From Streptomyces viridiviolaceus (lineage in GTDB: Bacteria; Actinomycetota; Actinomycetes; Streptomycetales; Streptomycetaceae), in NCBI RefSeq assembly GCF_014650995.1, contig NZ_BMWA01000007.1, positions 237,479 through 301,478 of the forward strand: a stretch of 64,000 nucleotides of DNA, read 5' to 3'. A program made the translations under genes and the position numbers. Shown here piece by piece: positions 54,812-63,781 of the stretch. Within the stretch, counting starts at the first letter, position 1. Every line of letters begins with the position of its first letter. The notes under the pieces were generated by a model. It made no database searches, was not told the DNA's origin, and saw nothing but the letters and a program-made list of their open reading frames with translations.

Positions 54812-55602
54812 GTGCGGGGCTCCTTCGCGGATGCGGGTGCGAGGGCGGTGTCGCCGGGTTCCTTCAGCGGGGTGAGCAGCACGTCCGTGCGGCTCGCCAC
54901 GAGCAGGGTGCGGTCGGGCACCTCCTGCCAGTGCGGGTCGTCGTCGTACGGCTCCGAGGCGACGGCCGTGCCGCCGCCCGGCAGGGCCAGGTACCACAGG
55001 GTGTCGCCCCAGGCGTCGGCGGCGATCGTCTCGCCGTCGGTGAGCAGCAGGTTGAGCCGGGAGCCGGGAGCCGCCTCGGCCACCTCCAGCACCGTGTCGG
55101 CCAGCGCCTGCCCTGCCTCGTCCCCCGCGCGCAGCCGGTTCAGGACCAGCGCCCACACGAGCGCCGAGTCGTTGCGGGCCTCCAGCGACAGCACGTCCTC
55201 GGGCGGCAGCGTCCGGGCCGCCGGCGCCAGCGATCCCGGCCAGCCCGTCACGGCACCGTTGTGACTGAACAGCCAGGTCCCGGCGGCGAACGGTGCCGCG
55301 GCGGCCTCCGCGTCGGCGCCCGCCAGGGTCGCGTCCCGTACGGCGGCGAGCAGCGCGCCGCTGGACACCACCCGGGCCAGGTCGGCGAAGGACTGGTCCG
55401 CCCAGATCGGCCCGGCCCGCCGGTACCGCGCCGGCACCGGGTCGCCCTCGGCGTACCAGCCGACCCCGAACCCGTCGGCGTTGACCGTCCCGTACCGCTG
55501 CCGCCTGGGCGCCCAGGACTGGCGGTACAGCCCGTGCGGGGGCTCCACGAGGAGCCGGCCGAGCGGCTCCGCGGGGCCCACGTAGGCGAGGTGGCGGCAC
55601 AT
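54808..55602 (-). CDS. egtC: Gamma-glutamyl hercynylcysteine sulfoxide hydrolase
   Basis: A 264-residue N-terminal nucleophile (class II glutamine amidotransferase) enzyme that removes the gamma-glutamyl group from the EgtB product. The nucleophile is Cys2 in MCRHLAYVG. NADGFGVGWYAEGD, FSHNGAVTGWPGSL and NDSALVWALVLNRL follow the family. The ATG at 55602 overlaps the egtB stop (ATGA), and its own stop overlaps the egtD start, so the whole set is translationally coupled. Confidence 0.96.
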   Translation of the reverse strand: MCRHLAYVGPAEPLGRLLVEPPHGLYRQSWAPRRQRYGTVNADGFGVGWYAEGDPVPARYRRAGPIWADQSFADLARVVSSGALLAAVRDATLAGADAEAAAAPFAAGTWLFSHNGAVTGWPGSLAPAARTLPPEDVLSLEARNDSALVWALVLNRLRAGDEAGQALADTVLEVAEAAPGSRLNLLLTDGETIAADAWGDTLWYLALPGGGTAVASEPYDDDPHWQEVPDRTLLVASRTDVLLTPLKEPGDTALAPASAKEPRT

Positions 55603-56930
55603 CAGACGGTCTCCGAGCGAGCCGTGCGGAACCCGGAGAAGATCTGCCGCCGGATCGGAAGGTCCCAGTTGCGGAACGTGCCCCGGCAGGCCACCGCGTC
55701 CACGGCGAACGAACCTCCGCGCAGCACCTTGTACCCGGGGCCGAAGAACACCTCCGAGTACTCCTTGTACGGGAACGCCGCGAACCCCGGGTACGGCGCG
55801 AAGTCGCTCGACGTCCACTCCCACACGTCGCCGATCAACTGCCGTACCCCGAGCGGCGACTCACCGGCCGGGTAGCTGCCCGCGGGCGCCGGCCGCAGAT
55901 GCCGCTGGCCGAGGTTGGCGTGCTCCGGGCCCGGGTCGGCGTCGCCCCACGGGTAGCGCATCGAACGGTCACCGGCCGGGTCGTACCGGGCGGCCTTCTC
56001 CCACTCGGCCTCCGTGGGCAGCCGCCGCCCCGCCCAGCGGGCGTAGGCGTCGGCCTCGTACCAGCACACGTGCAGCACCGGCTCGTCCGGCGGCACCACC
56101 TCGGTGACGCCGAAGCGGCGCCGCAGCCACTGCCGGCCGTCCCGGCGCCAGAACAGCGGGGCGGTGACGGAGTGCCGGCGGATGTGGTCCCAGCCGTCCG
56201 GCGTCCACCAGCGCCGGTCGTCGTAGCCGCCGTCGTCGACGAACGCCTGGTACGCGGCGTTCGTCACCGGTGTGGTGTCGATGAAGAACGGCGCCACCTC
56301 GCGCCGGTGCGCGGGCCGCTCGTTGTCCAGCGCCCACGGCTCGGTGGAGGTGCCCATCGTGAACGGGCCGCCGGGCACCAGGACCTCCGCCGGTCCCGTG
56401 AACGGCGGTCCGGGGTCCGGGTCCGGGGCGGTCAGGACCTGGGGGCCCTTGCGCAGCTGATGGGTGATGAGCATCGTCTCGTCGTGCTGCTGTTCGTGCT
56501 GGGCGATCATGCCGAAGGCGAAGCCCGCCTCCGTCAGCCGCGTCCCGTGCAGCGCGGTGTTCTCCAGCACGTCCAGGGCCCGGCCGCGCACCTCGGCCGC
56601 GTACCGGCGGGCCTCGTCGGGCGGCAGCAGCGGCAGGCGGGGGCGTTCGGAGCGCGGGTGCTCGAAGGCGTCGTACAGGCTGTCGATCTCGGGCCGTATC
56701 GCCTCCTGCCCGGCGACGGCCCGCAGCAGCCACTGCTCCTCCTGGTTGCCGATGTGCGCCAGGTCCCACACCAGCGGGGACATCAGCGGCGAGTGCTGGG
56801 CGGTGAGATCGGGTTCCTCCACGCAGTCGGTCAGCAGCGTGGTGCGGTCGCGGGCGGTGACGAGCGTGGTCAGGGCCCGCTCACGCAGGGTCTCGGGGTC
56901 GACGAGGTGATCGGTGGCGGGGTCGGTCAT
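55602..56930 (-). CDS. egtB: Iron(II)-dependent ergothioneine sulfoxide synthase
   Basis: A 442-residue non-haem iron enzyme that couples hercynine to gamma-glutamylcysteine with oxygen. The N-terminal DinB-like domain supplies His59 (DLAHIGNQEEQWLL) and His145/His149 (MIAQHEQQHDETML), the three iron ligands. The C-terminal formylglycine-generating-enzyme-like domain includes VPGGPFTMGTSTEPWALDNE, RRLPTEAEWEKAARYD, GDVWEWTSSDFAPYPG and VLRGGSFAVDAVACRGTFRN. The ATG at 56930 overlaps the egtA stop. Confidence 0.96.
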   Translation of the reverse strand: MTDPATDHLVDPETLRERALTTLVTARDRTTLLTDCVEEPDLTAQHSPLMSPLVWDLAHIGNQEEQWLLRAVAGQEAIRPEIDSLYDAFEHPRSERPRLPLLPPDEARRYAAEVRGRALDVLENTALHGTRLTEAGFAFGMIAQHEQQHDETMLITHQLRKGPQVLTAPDPDPGPPFTGPAEVLVPGGPFTMGTSTEPWALDNERPAHRREVAPFFIDTTPVTNAAYQAFVDDGGYDDRRWWTPDGWDHIRRHSVTAPLFWRRDGRQWLRRRFGVTEVVPPDEPVLHVCWYEADAYARWAGRRLPTEAEWEKAARYDPAGDRSMRYPWGDADPGPEHANLGQRHLRPAPAGSYPAGESPLGVRQLIGDVWEWTSSDFAPYPGFAAFPYKEYSEVFFGPGYKVLRGGSFAVDAVACRGTFRNWDLPIRRQIFSGFRTARSETV

Positions 56931-58228
56931 GGGCGGATGTCCCTCCCGTGCGGGCCACGGCTCGCGCCGTCCGGCCGGTCCAGCAGATCGTCGGCGGGGC
57001 AGCGGCCCTGGACGACGTAGCGGTCCAGGTACGCCGAGACGGCGGTCGTCACCCCGGCGGTGGCGCCGAGCCGGGGCAGGGCGTCGAGCGCCGCGGTGAA
57101 GCACGTGACGGCCGCCTCGCGCAGCTCGGTGTCGGCGAGCCCGTGCCGGGCGGCGTCCCGCCACAGGGGGTTGTGCGGGGCGGGAAGGCCGAGGGTGCGC
57201 TCGGCGAGCGGCTTCACGGCCCGGTAGGCGGTCTCGGCGGCCTCCGGGTCGTCGAACAGCGCCGCCGTCACGGCGAGCGGCACGATCCAGCCGTCGTCAC
57301 CGGGCTGCGCGTCGATCATGCGCAGCTCCAGGTGACCGCGCGGTCTGACCGGCGGGAACAGCGTGGTGAGGTGGTAGTCGAGATCCTCCCAGGTCGGCGG
57401 CCTCGGCGCCCGCGACCTGGTCCACTCCCGGAAGGTCAGCCCCTCGGGCACGGCCCAGGGCCCGCCGTCGCGCCGCACGCACATCACCTGGGCATCCAGG
57501 ACGTGCCGCGCCCAGGTGCCGCGCGGGTCGCTGTCCAGCGGGGGGCCACCCGCGCGTCCGGGGCCGATCTGCGTCCAACGCAGCTGGCGGGTGGACAGCC
57601 AGCCGGTGGGCCGGCCACCGGCCAGCGGGGAGTTGGCGAAGGCGGCCACCAGCACCGGGCCGACTTGGTGGGCCAGCCACCAGCGCCGCACATGGCCGAG
57701 GGGGCCGGGCTCCTCGTGCCCGGCGTCCAGGCAGACCTGCACGGAGGCCGAGGTGCACATCATGGCGCGGCCCGCCGGGCCGGTGCGGTCGAGGCATGCC
57801 TCCATCGCGTCGTAGCGCGGCTGGCGCAGGAAGCGGCGGGGGGAGTGCCAGGGGTCGTGGCCGAGGCCGACGAGGGTCAGCCCCTGCTCGCGCAGGACCG
57901 CGCGAACGGCGTCGAGGTCGGCGGAGACGGTTCCGACGCACTCCATCAGCGAGGTCGCCGGCGGTGAGCTGAGTTCCAGCTGACCGCCGGGCTCGACGGT
58001 GAGCGCCGACGAGAGGGGAACGGTGCGCAGGGCGGCGTAGGCCGCGTCGAGTCGTCGGGTGGTCACGGGGAGCCGCGGGGAGCGCAGCTCGTGGACGAGC
58101 CATTCCACTTCGACGCCGAGGCGCCGGGGTGGGCCGGTCTTGAAGCAGATGCCGCGGACCAGGGCCTCGACCTCGGCTTCGGTGACCGCGGTGCGTGGCC
58201 GGGTACAGCCACTTACCGAATCGGACAT
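56927..58228 (-). CDS. egtA: Glutamate-cysteine ligase of the EgtA type
   Basis: A 433-residue ATP-dependent ligase that makes gamma-glutamylcysteine for EgtB, first gene of the ergothioneine operon. GLEVEWLV-like GVEVEWLVHELRSPRLPV (about 38-55), LEPGGQLELSSPP-like VEPGGQLELSSPPATS, ASVQVCLDAGHEE and FPPVRPRGHLELRMIDAQPG are its ATP and substrate blocks. The ATG at 58228 has a strong AGGAGG site upstream. The four egt genes overlap by four bases each, and no egtE follows. The final C-S lyase is presumably encoded elsewhere. Confidence 0.94.
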   Translation of the reverse strand: MSDSVSGCTRPRTAVTEAEVEALVRGICFKTGPPRRLGVEVEWLVHELRSPRLPVTTRRLDAAYAALRTVPLSSALTVEPGGQLELSSPPATSLMECVGTVSADLDAVRAVLREQGLTLVGLGHDPWHSPRRFLRQPRYDAMEACLDRTGPAGRAMMCTSASVQVCLDAGHEEPGPLGHVRRWWLAHQVGPVLVAAFANSPLAGGRPTGWLSTRQLRWTQIGPGRAGGPPLDSDPRGTWARHVLDAQVMCVRRDGGPWAVPEGLTFREWTRSRAPRPPTWEDLDYHLTTLFPPVRPRGHLELRMIDAQPGDDGWIVPLAVTAALFDDPEAAETAYRAVKPLAERTLGLPAPHNPLWRDAARHGLADTELREAAVTCFTAALDALPRLGATAGVTTAVSAYLDRYVVQGRCPADDLLDRPDGASRGPHGRDIRP

Positions 58229-58516
58229 GTCGGGATCCTCCTGAGATTCCACCATGCCGCCGGCCCGCTCGTTGGGGGGCCGGCTCGGCACACTCGTCCC
58301 ACCCAAGTCCCTCGTGCCGCTCCGCACAAGGGTGCATACCTGGGCGTTCCGGCCCCGCAATCTCCATGTCCCAAGGGTTCCCGGGGCCTTTCCCGGGCGT
58401 TTCCGGGACCGGGAAACTCCGTTGCGCGGCATCACCAGCATCGCTCAGGATCTCTGTATGAGCACGACGGGGGAGGCCGCGCGGCGCGCGGTCGTGGCGC
58501 GCACGGGGGTGGCGCC
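58229..58516. other. Shared egtA/PARG upstream region
   Basis: These 288 bp separate the divergent egtA and PARG-like genes. GTTTCC at 58399-58404 and GGAAAC at 58412-58417 form an inverted repeat in a run of CCCGGG-like words. The region should contain both promoters, but I cannot assign -10/-35 elements confidently. No gene is supported. Confidence 0.45.
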
Positions 58517-59341
58517 ATGAGCGCGCGCCTGCGCGGAATCGCACAGCAGACCGAGCAGATCGTGACGGCGGGCGCCTACCGCACGCCCGGCGGGTGCGAG
58601 GTGTCGATCGCCGCGGCGGTCGAGGCCGCACGCGAGGGCACCCGGATGCGGGGACCCGGGCCCGTCGAGGTGCCGCCGTTCGCCCCGGCGCGGACGGTCC
58701 TCGAGGTCACGGGCGAGAGCAGCCTGGAGGCCGCCCGCCGACTCGGCGGCCGGGTCGCCGTGCTGAACTTCGCCTCCGCCCGCAACCCCGGCGGCGGCTA
58801 CCTCAACGGCGCCCAGGCCCAGGAGGAGGCCCTGTGCCGGGCCTCCGCCCTGTACACGTGCCTGCTGCGGGCCCGCGAGTTCTACGACCACCACCGAGCC
58901 CACCGCGACCCGTTCTACACGGACCGCGTCATCCACTCGCCCGCCGTGCCCGTCTTCCGCGACGACCGGGGCCGTCTGCTGGAGGAGCCGTACACCGCCG
59001 GCTTCCTCACGGCCGCCGCGCCGAACGCGGGCGTGGTGCTGCGCACGGCTCCGGACCGCGCCCCCGAACTGCCCGACGCGCTCGCCGCGCGCGCCGAGCG
59101 GGTGCTGGAGACGGCCGCGGCCCACGGCTACCGGCGACTGGTGCTCGGCGCCTGGGGCTGCGGGGTGTTCCGCAACGACCCCGCCCAGGTCGCGGGCGCG
59201 TTCCGGGTACTGCTCGGGCCGGGCGGCCGGTTCGCGACGGCCTTCGAGCAGGTGGCGTTCGGCATTCTGGACCGTACGCCGGGCAGTACGGTCCGGGCGG
59301 CGTTCGCGCGGGTGTTCGAGGTGGGTCAGCTCCAGCCGTAA
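58517..59341 (+). CDS. Bacterial-type poly(ADP-ribose) glycohydrolase (TIGR02452/PARG-like)
   Basis: A 274-residue macrodomain-type protein. VAVLNFASARNPGGGYLNGA with AQEEALCRAS gives the PARG signature GGG-x7-QEE (Gly92-94, Gln102-Glu103-Glu104). LGAWGCGVFRNDPAQVAGAF and the final ILDRTPGST region also match. The family removes poly- or mono-ADP-ribose from proteins or nucleic acids. ATG 58517 has a G-rich (GGGGGT) site upstream. It diverges from the ergothioneine operon. Its stop overlaps the 3' end of the convergent PemK-like toxin gene by 16 bp. Confidence 0.9.
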   Translation: MSARLRGIAQQTEQIVTAGAYRTPGGCEVSIAAAVEAAREGTRMRGPGPVEVPPFAPARTVLEVTGESSLEAARRLGGRVAVLNFASARNPGGGYLNGAQAQEEALCRASALYTCLLRAREFYDHHRAHRDPFYTDRVIHSPAVPVFRDDRGRLLEEPYTAGFLTAAAPNAGVVLRTAPDRAPELPDALAARAERVLETAAAHGYRRLVLGAWGCGVFRNDPAQVAGAFRVLLGPGGRFATAFEQVAFGILDRTPGSTVRAAFARVFEVGQLQP

Positions 59342-59772
59342 CGCTCCCGCAGCCGTTGCCGTACGAGGTTGAACCGCATCCGGTCCAGGGCGCACGCCTC
59401 CCGGCGCATGCCGGCCTCGTGCAGCCGCAGCACCCGGTCCACGTCCACCCACGAGTCGCGCCCCGACCGGTCCCACGGCCCGCTCCCGATCGGCACCCAC
59501 TCCCGGTCCCCGTCATGCCGCTTGCTGGACAACTGCACGGCGAGCAGCGTGCCGGCCGCCTCACGGGCGACGACGAGCACCGGGCGGTCCTTGCCCCGCC
59601 CGTCGTTCTCCTCGTAGGGCACCCAGGTCCACACGATCTCGCCCGGGTCGGGATCGCCGTCGTGCGCGGGGGAGTACTCGGTGCGCACCCGGCCCACGTC
59701 TCGCGGGTCGGCCTCCACGGTGGCGGAGGGGCCGTGACGGCCGGGGGCGTTCTCATCGGTAAACGCGGTCAC
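59326..59772 (-). CDS. PemK/MazF-family toxin-like protein
   Basis: A 148-residue protein with a PemK/MazF fold signature: GEIVWTWVPYEENDGRGKDR, PVLVVAREAAGTLLAVQLSS and the C-terminal VDVDRVLRLHEAG. It is predicted to be an mRNA endoribonuclease, or a domesticated relative. The GTG at 59772 is chosen because the longer frame upstream is repeat-derived. There is no antitoxin gene on either side, which is unusual for a type II system. The 3' end overlaps the PARG gene (59326-59341). Confidence 0.8.
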   Translation of the reverse strand: MTAFTDENAPGRHGPSATVEADPRDVGRVRTEYSPAHDGDPDPGEIVWTWVPYEENDGRGKDRPVLVVAREAAGTLLAVQLSSKRHDGDREWVPIGSGPWDRSGRDSWVDVDRVLRLHEAGMRREACALDRMRFNLVRQRLRERYGWS

Positions 59773-59886
59773 GGCCGTACCGTACGGGACGCGACCGAGG
59801 CGGCCGTGCCCGGATCGGGGTCGTCGGCCGGGAGCCGACGTGGACACCCGCCGCCCGGCCTGCCCGCGCGCCGGGCCGAGTACGGG

Positions 59887-60365
59887 GCCGACCGCCACCG
59901 GTTTCCGTGCCGGGGGCCGGGGTTGCCGGGTCGCGTCCGACCGGACGTGCGCCGCTGCGCCGCGCTCGTCGACGGGGTTGCGTGTCTGCGCTTGGTGAGG
60001 CGGCCCGCGGGGTGGCGTCCGTGTCGGCGTGGTGGGTCTCTCGAGCGGGCCCACCACCGGGTCGGTCTGGTGCCGGGGCTGGCGGGCATGTCCGGCCAGT
60101 TGTCCGCTGCTGCGCCGTGCTCGTCGAGGAGGCCCGCGTGTCTGGGTCTGGTGAGGCGGGGCGCGGGGTGGCGTCCGTGTCGGCGCGGTGGGTCTCCCGG
60201 CCGGGCCTACCTCCGGGCGGGCTGCCGTGCCGGGGGCTGGGGGTGGCGGGGCGTGTCCGGCCAGTCGTCGGCTTTTGCGCCGCGCCCGTCGAGGAGGTCC
60301 GCGTGTCTGGGTCTGGTGAGGCGGGGCGCGGGGTGGTGGGTTTCTCGAGCGGGCCCGCCACCGGG
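59887..60365. repeat. Degenerate tandem repeat, three units of about 156-165 bp
   Basis: The landmark TGGTGAGGCGG occurs at 59993, 60149 and 60314, each time preceded by CGTGTCTG-like and GCGCCG-rich words. The first two are also followed by GGTGGCGTCC, and units one and three by TCTCGAGCGGGCCC. The tract encodes only low-complexity Pro/Arg-rich frames on either strand, so I regard it as non-coding. It separates the PemK-like and amidase genes, and the remaining 59773-59886 and 60366-60440 hold nothing I can support. Confidence 0.7.
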
Positions 60366-60440
60366 TCGGTTTTCGGCGCTCCTGGTCTGGGGGCCGGCGG
60401 ACATGGAGTTGTGGCGTCGGCGGGTCCGTCGTCGGCGCGG

Positions 60441-61895
60441 TCAGGCGCCGTCGGACGGGGCGGGGCTGCGGTGCGGGGTGTTCGGCCGGCGCGGCGGCCA
60501 CGCCTCGTGCCAGCGGAGTTCTGCCTCCATCTGGGCGGCCAGCCCGATCAGCAGCGGCTCGCTGCCCGCCGGCCCCAGCAACTGGGCCCCGACGGGCAGT
60601 CCGCCGGTCACGAAGCCGGCCGGGACGTTGACGCCGGGCCAGCCCAGCACGTTCCACGGCCAGGCGTAGGGACAGGCGGCGATCATCGCCCGGTCGGTGG
60701 CCAGACCGCTCAGCTCCAGCATCGCGCCGATGCGCGGCGGGGGAGCGGCGGTGGTCGGCGCGAGGATCACGTCGTACGTCGTGAAGAACGCGCCGATACG
60801 ACGGTGCAGCGCGGCCTCGGCCCGGCGTGCCGCCCGCAGCGGTGCCCCGGCGAGCAGCCGGCCCAGCCGGGCCGCCTCCCGGGTACGCCGGTCGAGCAGT
60901 TGGGGGAACGGCGCCTCGCGGACCTGCTCGGCGACACCGGCCGCCGCCCGCGGGACGAAGGCCAGCCCGATCTGCCCGTAGGGCGGATCGGCCTCCTCCA
61001 CATCGTGCCCCAGCGTGGCGACGCGGTCGGCGAGTTCGACGACCCGGGCGCGCACCTCCGGTGACAGCCGGGCGGGCAGGGCGGTGAACGGCGGCTTCAG
61101 GGAGAGCGCCACGCGCAGCCGGCCCGGGTCCCGGCCCGCCGCGGCCAGCGCCTCGACGGCCGGCGGCCGGTGCGGGTCCCGCGCGTGATTGCCGGCCGCC
61201 GCGTCCAGCAGCAGTGCCGCGTCGGCGACCGTCCGGGCCAGGGTGCCGTTGACCGTGATGCCGTTGAAGGACTCGGCTCGCGGCCAGGTGGATATGCGGC
61301 CCCGCTGCGGCTTGATGCCGATCAGGTGCGTCCAGGCGGCCGGGATCCGCACCGACCCGGCACCGTCCGAGCCGAGCGCGGCGGGCACGAGACCGGCCGC
61401 GACGGCGGCGGCGGACCCGCCGGAGGAGCCGCCCGGCGTGTGCTCGGGGTTCCACGGATTGCGCGTCGCCCCGAACGCGGGTCCTTCGGTGAACGGCCAC
61501 TGCCCGAACTCGCAGGTGTTGGTCTTGCCGACGATCACGGCCCCGGCCGCGCGCAGCCGCCGTACCGCCTCCCCGTCCTCGGCGACCGGCGGGTGCTCCC
61601 CGGCACAGCCGAAGGCGGTCGGCTCGCCGGCCACGTCCATGTCGTCCTTCACCGCCACGGGCACCCCGAGCAGCGGCTTCCGTACGCCCGCGGCCAGTTC
61701 GAGGTCCGCGGCCCCGGCCTCGGCGAGCGCGGCCTCGGCCCGCACGATCCGGAAGGCGTTGAGCGAGGACCCCGTCGCCCCCTGCGTCGCCTCGATCCGT
61801 GCCAGGGCCTCCTCCACCAGCGCCCGGGACGTCACCTCACCGGCGGCCAGCGCACGGGCGGACTCCGCCAGACCTGCGACACGGTCGAACGACAT
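60441..61895 (-). CDS. Amidase signature family hydrolase (second paralogue)
   Basis: A 484-residue amidase. The catalytic Lys is in LGVPVAVKDDMDVAGEPTAF, and the glycine-serine motif HTPGGSSGGSAAAVAAGLVP carries the cis-Ser and nucleophilic Ser. The C-terminal PVGAQLLGPAGSEPLLIGLA fits the GatA/amidase class. The substrate is unknown. The start at 61895 has GGAGGTG upstream. It is the only gene in its transcript direction here; a broken LysR gene lies upstream on the same strand. Confidence 0.9.
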   Translation of the reverse strand: MSFDRVAGLAESARALAAGEVTSRALVEEALARIEATQGATGSSLNAFRIVRAEAALAEAGAADLELAAGVRKPLLGVPVAVKDDMDVAGEPTAFGCAGEHPPVAEDGEAVRRLRAAGAVIVGKTNTCEFGQWPFTEGPAFGATRNPWNPEHTPGGSSGGSAAAVAAGLVPAALGSDGAGSVRIPAAWTHLIGIKPQRGRISTWPRAESFNGITVNGTLARTVADAALLLDAAAGNHARDPHRPPAVEALAAAGRDPGRLRVALSLKPPFTALPARLSPEVRARVVELADRVATLGHDVEEADPPYGQIGLAFVPRAAAGVAEQVREAPFPQLLDRRTREAARLGRLLAGAPLRAARRAEAALHRRIGAFFTTYDVILAPTTAAPPPRIGAMLELSGLATDRAMIAACPYAWPWNVLGWPGVNVPAGFVTGGLPVGAQLLGPAGSEPLLIGLAAQMEAELRWHEAWPPRRPNTPHRSPAPSDGA

Positions 61896-61977
61896 GCGGG
61901 CACCTCCGTCGAGCGCGATGTCTACCGCACAGTAACCCCGAGAGGGCGGCGGTGGAACCGGCGACGGGAAGCGGCAG

Positions 61978-62809
61978 TCACCAACCGCGAGCAGCGGTGC
62001 GGAGACAGTCACGGACGCGGACGACGTCGGGGTTGGTCTCGGCGCCCGGCCGCTGGGTGAGGAAGAGCGTGTTGAGCGGCGGCTCCTCGGGCTCCCACAG
62101 CAGGACGAGACGCCCGGAGCCGAGGTGCTCCTCGCACAGCGAGCGGGGCAGCACGCTGTAACCGGCGCCCGAGGCGACCGCCGCCAGCACGGCGTACAGG
62201 TTCGGCACGGTGACCGCGGCGCGCGCGGTGAGCTGCTTGCCGAAGACCGTGCGCCAGTAGCGGCGCACGATCGGCAGATCCTCCGCGTAGGTGACCAGCG
62301 GGACGTCCCGCAGCGTGGCGCAGGGATCGTCGGCCTCGGGGTGTTCGGCGACCTTCCGGGCCCAGGCGGGGGCGGCGACGAGCGCGTACTCCTCGTCGGC
62401 CAGCGGTACCGAGGCCAGCGCCCGGCCCCGGGGCCGCCGGGTGGCGATGACCAGATCGTGCCGGCCGGCCCGCATCTCCCCCAGCAGGGGCTCGGTCAGT
62501 CCCTGGGCGACGCGCAGCTGGACCCCGTCCGCGACGAGCGGGGCGAGCGCCGGCAGCACCCGGACGCACAGCAGCTCCGAGGGGCCGGCCAGATGCACCG
62601 GGGAGACGTGCCCGGCCAGGGCGCCACCGCGGCCCTCCAGGGCGGCGAGCGCATCCAGCGGGCCGGCGATCTCGGCCGCCCAGTTCGTGGGCGAGCGGGG
62701 TCGGCTCCACGCCCCGCGGCAGCCGGGTGAACAGCGCCCGGCCCGTCTGCTGCTCCAGCGCGCGGGTCCGCGCAGCCTGCGGCGAGGTGGCAGGCTGATC
62801 CCCGGTCAC
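61978..62809 (-). pseudogene. Frameshifted, 5'-truncated LysR family regulator
   Basis: The effector-binding domain is intact in one frame from VSPVHLAGPSELLCVRVLPA to the stop at 61978. The residues before it (RALEQQTGRALFTRLPRGVE, then PTPLAHEL) read in another frame, and the two join if one G is removed from the GGGCGG run near 62676-62682, giving LAAEIAGPLDALAALEGRGG. In addition about 35 residues of the N-terminal helix-turn-helix are missing; the reading frame begins with TGDQPATSPQAARTRALEQQ. It probably once regulated the divergent oxidoreductase at 62839. A sequencing error could explain the frameshift but not the missing helix. Confidence 0.75.
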
Positions 62810-62838
62810 CCACCGTACGAGCGCAGAAAGCTGACGTC

Positions 62839-63729
62839 ATGACCGACAAGCTCACCGTGAGCGTCCTGGGCACCGGCATCATGGGTGCCGCGATGGCCCG
62901 CAACCTCGCCCGCGCCGGACACACCGTCCGCGCCTGGAACCGCAGCCGGGACAAGGCCGAGCCGCTCGCCACCGACGGCGCGCACATCGCCGACACCCCT
63001 CAGGACGCGGTGCGGGGCGCCGACGTCGTCCTCACCATGCTGTACGACGGCCCGGCCGCCCTCGACGTCATGCGGCAGGCCGCCCCCGGCCTGCGCCCCG
63101 GCGCCTCCTGGGTGCAGTCGACCACCGCGGGCATCGACGCCGTCGGTGAGCTGGCCGCCTTCGCCCGCGAACACGACCTCGTCTTCTTCGACGCCCCCGT
63201 GCTCGGCACCCGCCAGCCCGCCGAGGCAGGTCAGCTCCTCGTCCTGGCCGCCGGTCCGGCGGACGCGCGCAACGCGGTGACGCCCGTGTTCGACGCCGTC
63301 GGCTCCCGCACGGTGTGGACCGGCGAGGACGGCGCGGCCGGCACCGCCACCCGGTTGAAGCTGGTGGCCAACAGCTGGGTCATCGCCGCCACCAACGCCG
63401 TCGGTGAGGTCCTGGCCCTGTCCGAGGCACTGGGCGTGGACCCGGACGGCTTCTTCGACGCCATCGCCGGCGGTCCGCTCGACATGGGCTACCTGCGGGT
63501 CAAGGCGGACCTGATCCGCGACGGCCGACTGACCCCGCCCCAGTTCGCGGTCACCACGGCCGCCAAGGACGCCCGGCTGATCGTCGAGGCCGGTGAACGG
63601 GGCGGCGTCCGCCTCGACGTCGCCGCCGCGGGCGCGGAGCGTCTGGCACGCGCCGCCGCGCAGGGGCACGGCGACGAGGACATGGCCGCGGCGTATTACG
63701 CCAGCTTCGACGGGCAGCCGTCCGACTGA
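62839..63729 (+). CDS. 3-hydroxyisobutyrate dehydrogenase-like oxidoreductase
   Basis: A 296-residue NAD(P)-dependent beta-hydroxyacid dehydrogenase. The N-terminal Rossmann motif is VLGTGIMGAAMARNLARAGH. The substrate loop is WVQSTTAGID (TTxG), FFDAPVLGTRQPAEAGQLLV is the conserved SG-type region, and the catalytic Lys is in TRLKLVANSW (about 174). The substrate is not known; relatives act on 3-hydroxyisobutyrate, tartronate semialdehyde or imines. GAAAG lies upstream of the ATG. It diverges from the broken LysR gene. The PPOX-type gene follows after 52 bp. Confidence 0.93.
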   Translation: MTDKLTVSVLGTGIMGAAMARNLARAGHTVRAWNRSRDKAEPLATDGAHIADTPQDAVRGADVVLTMLYDGPAALDVMRQAAPGLRPGASWVQSTTAGIDAVGELAAFAREHDLVFFDAPVLGTRQPAEAGQLLVLAAGPADARNAVTPVFDAVGSRTVWTGEDGAAGTATRLKLVANSWVIAATNAVGEVLALSEALGVDPDGFFDAIAGGPLDMGYLRVKADLIRDGRLTPPQFAVTTAAKDARLIVEAGERGGVRLDVAAAGAERLARAAAQGHGDEDMAAAYYASFDGQPSD

Positions 63730-63781
63730 GAACCAGAACGCCGAACCAGCCTCGGCACCCACCGAGAACAGAGGAGTCCGC

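Noticed and set aside
59753-60361. A 202-residue minus-strand frame in the repeat tract
   Set aside because: It consists of Pro/Thr/Arg words repeated with the DNA unit, with no ribosome site, and related copies differ by non-multiple-of-three lengths (156 and 165 bp, but with internal frame changes).
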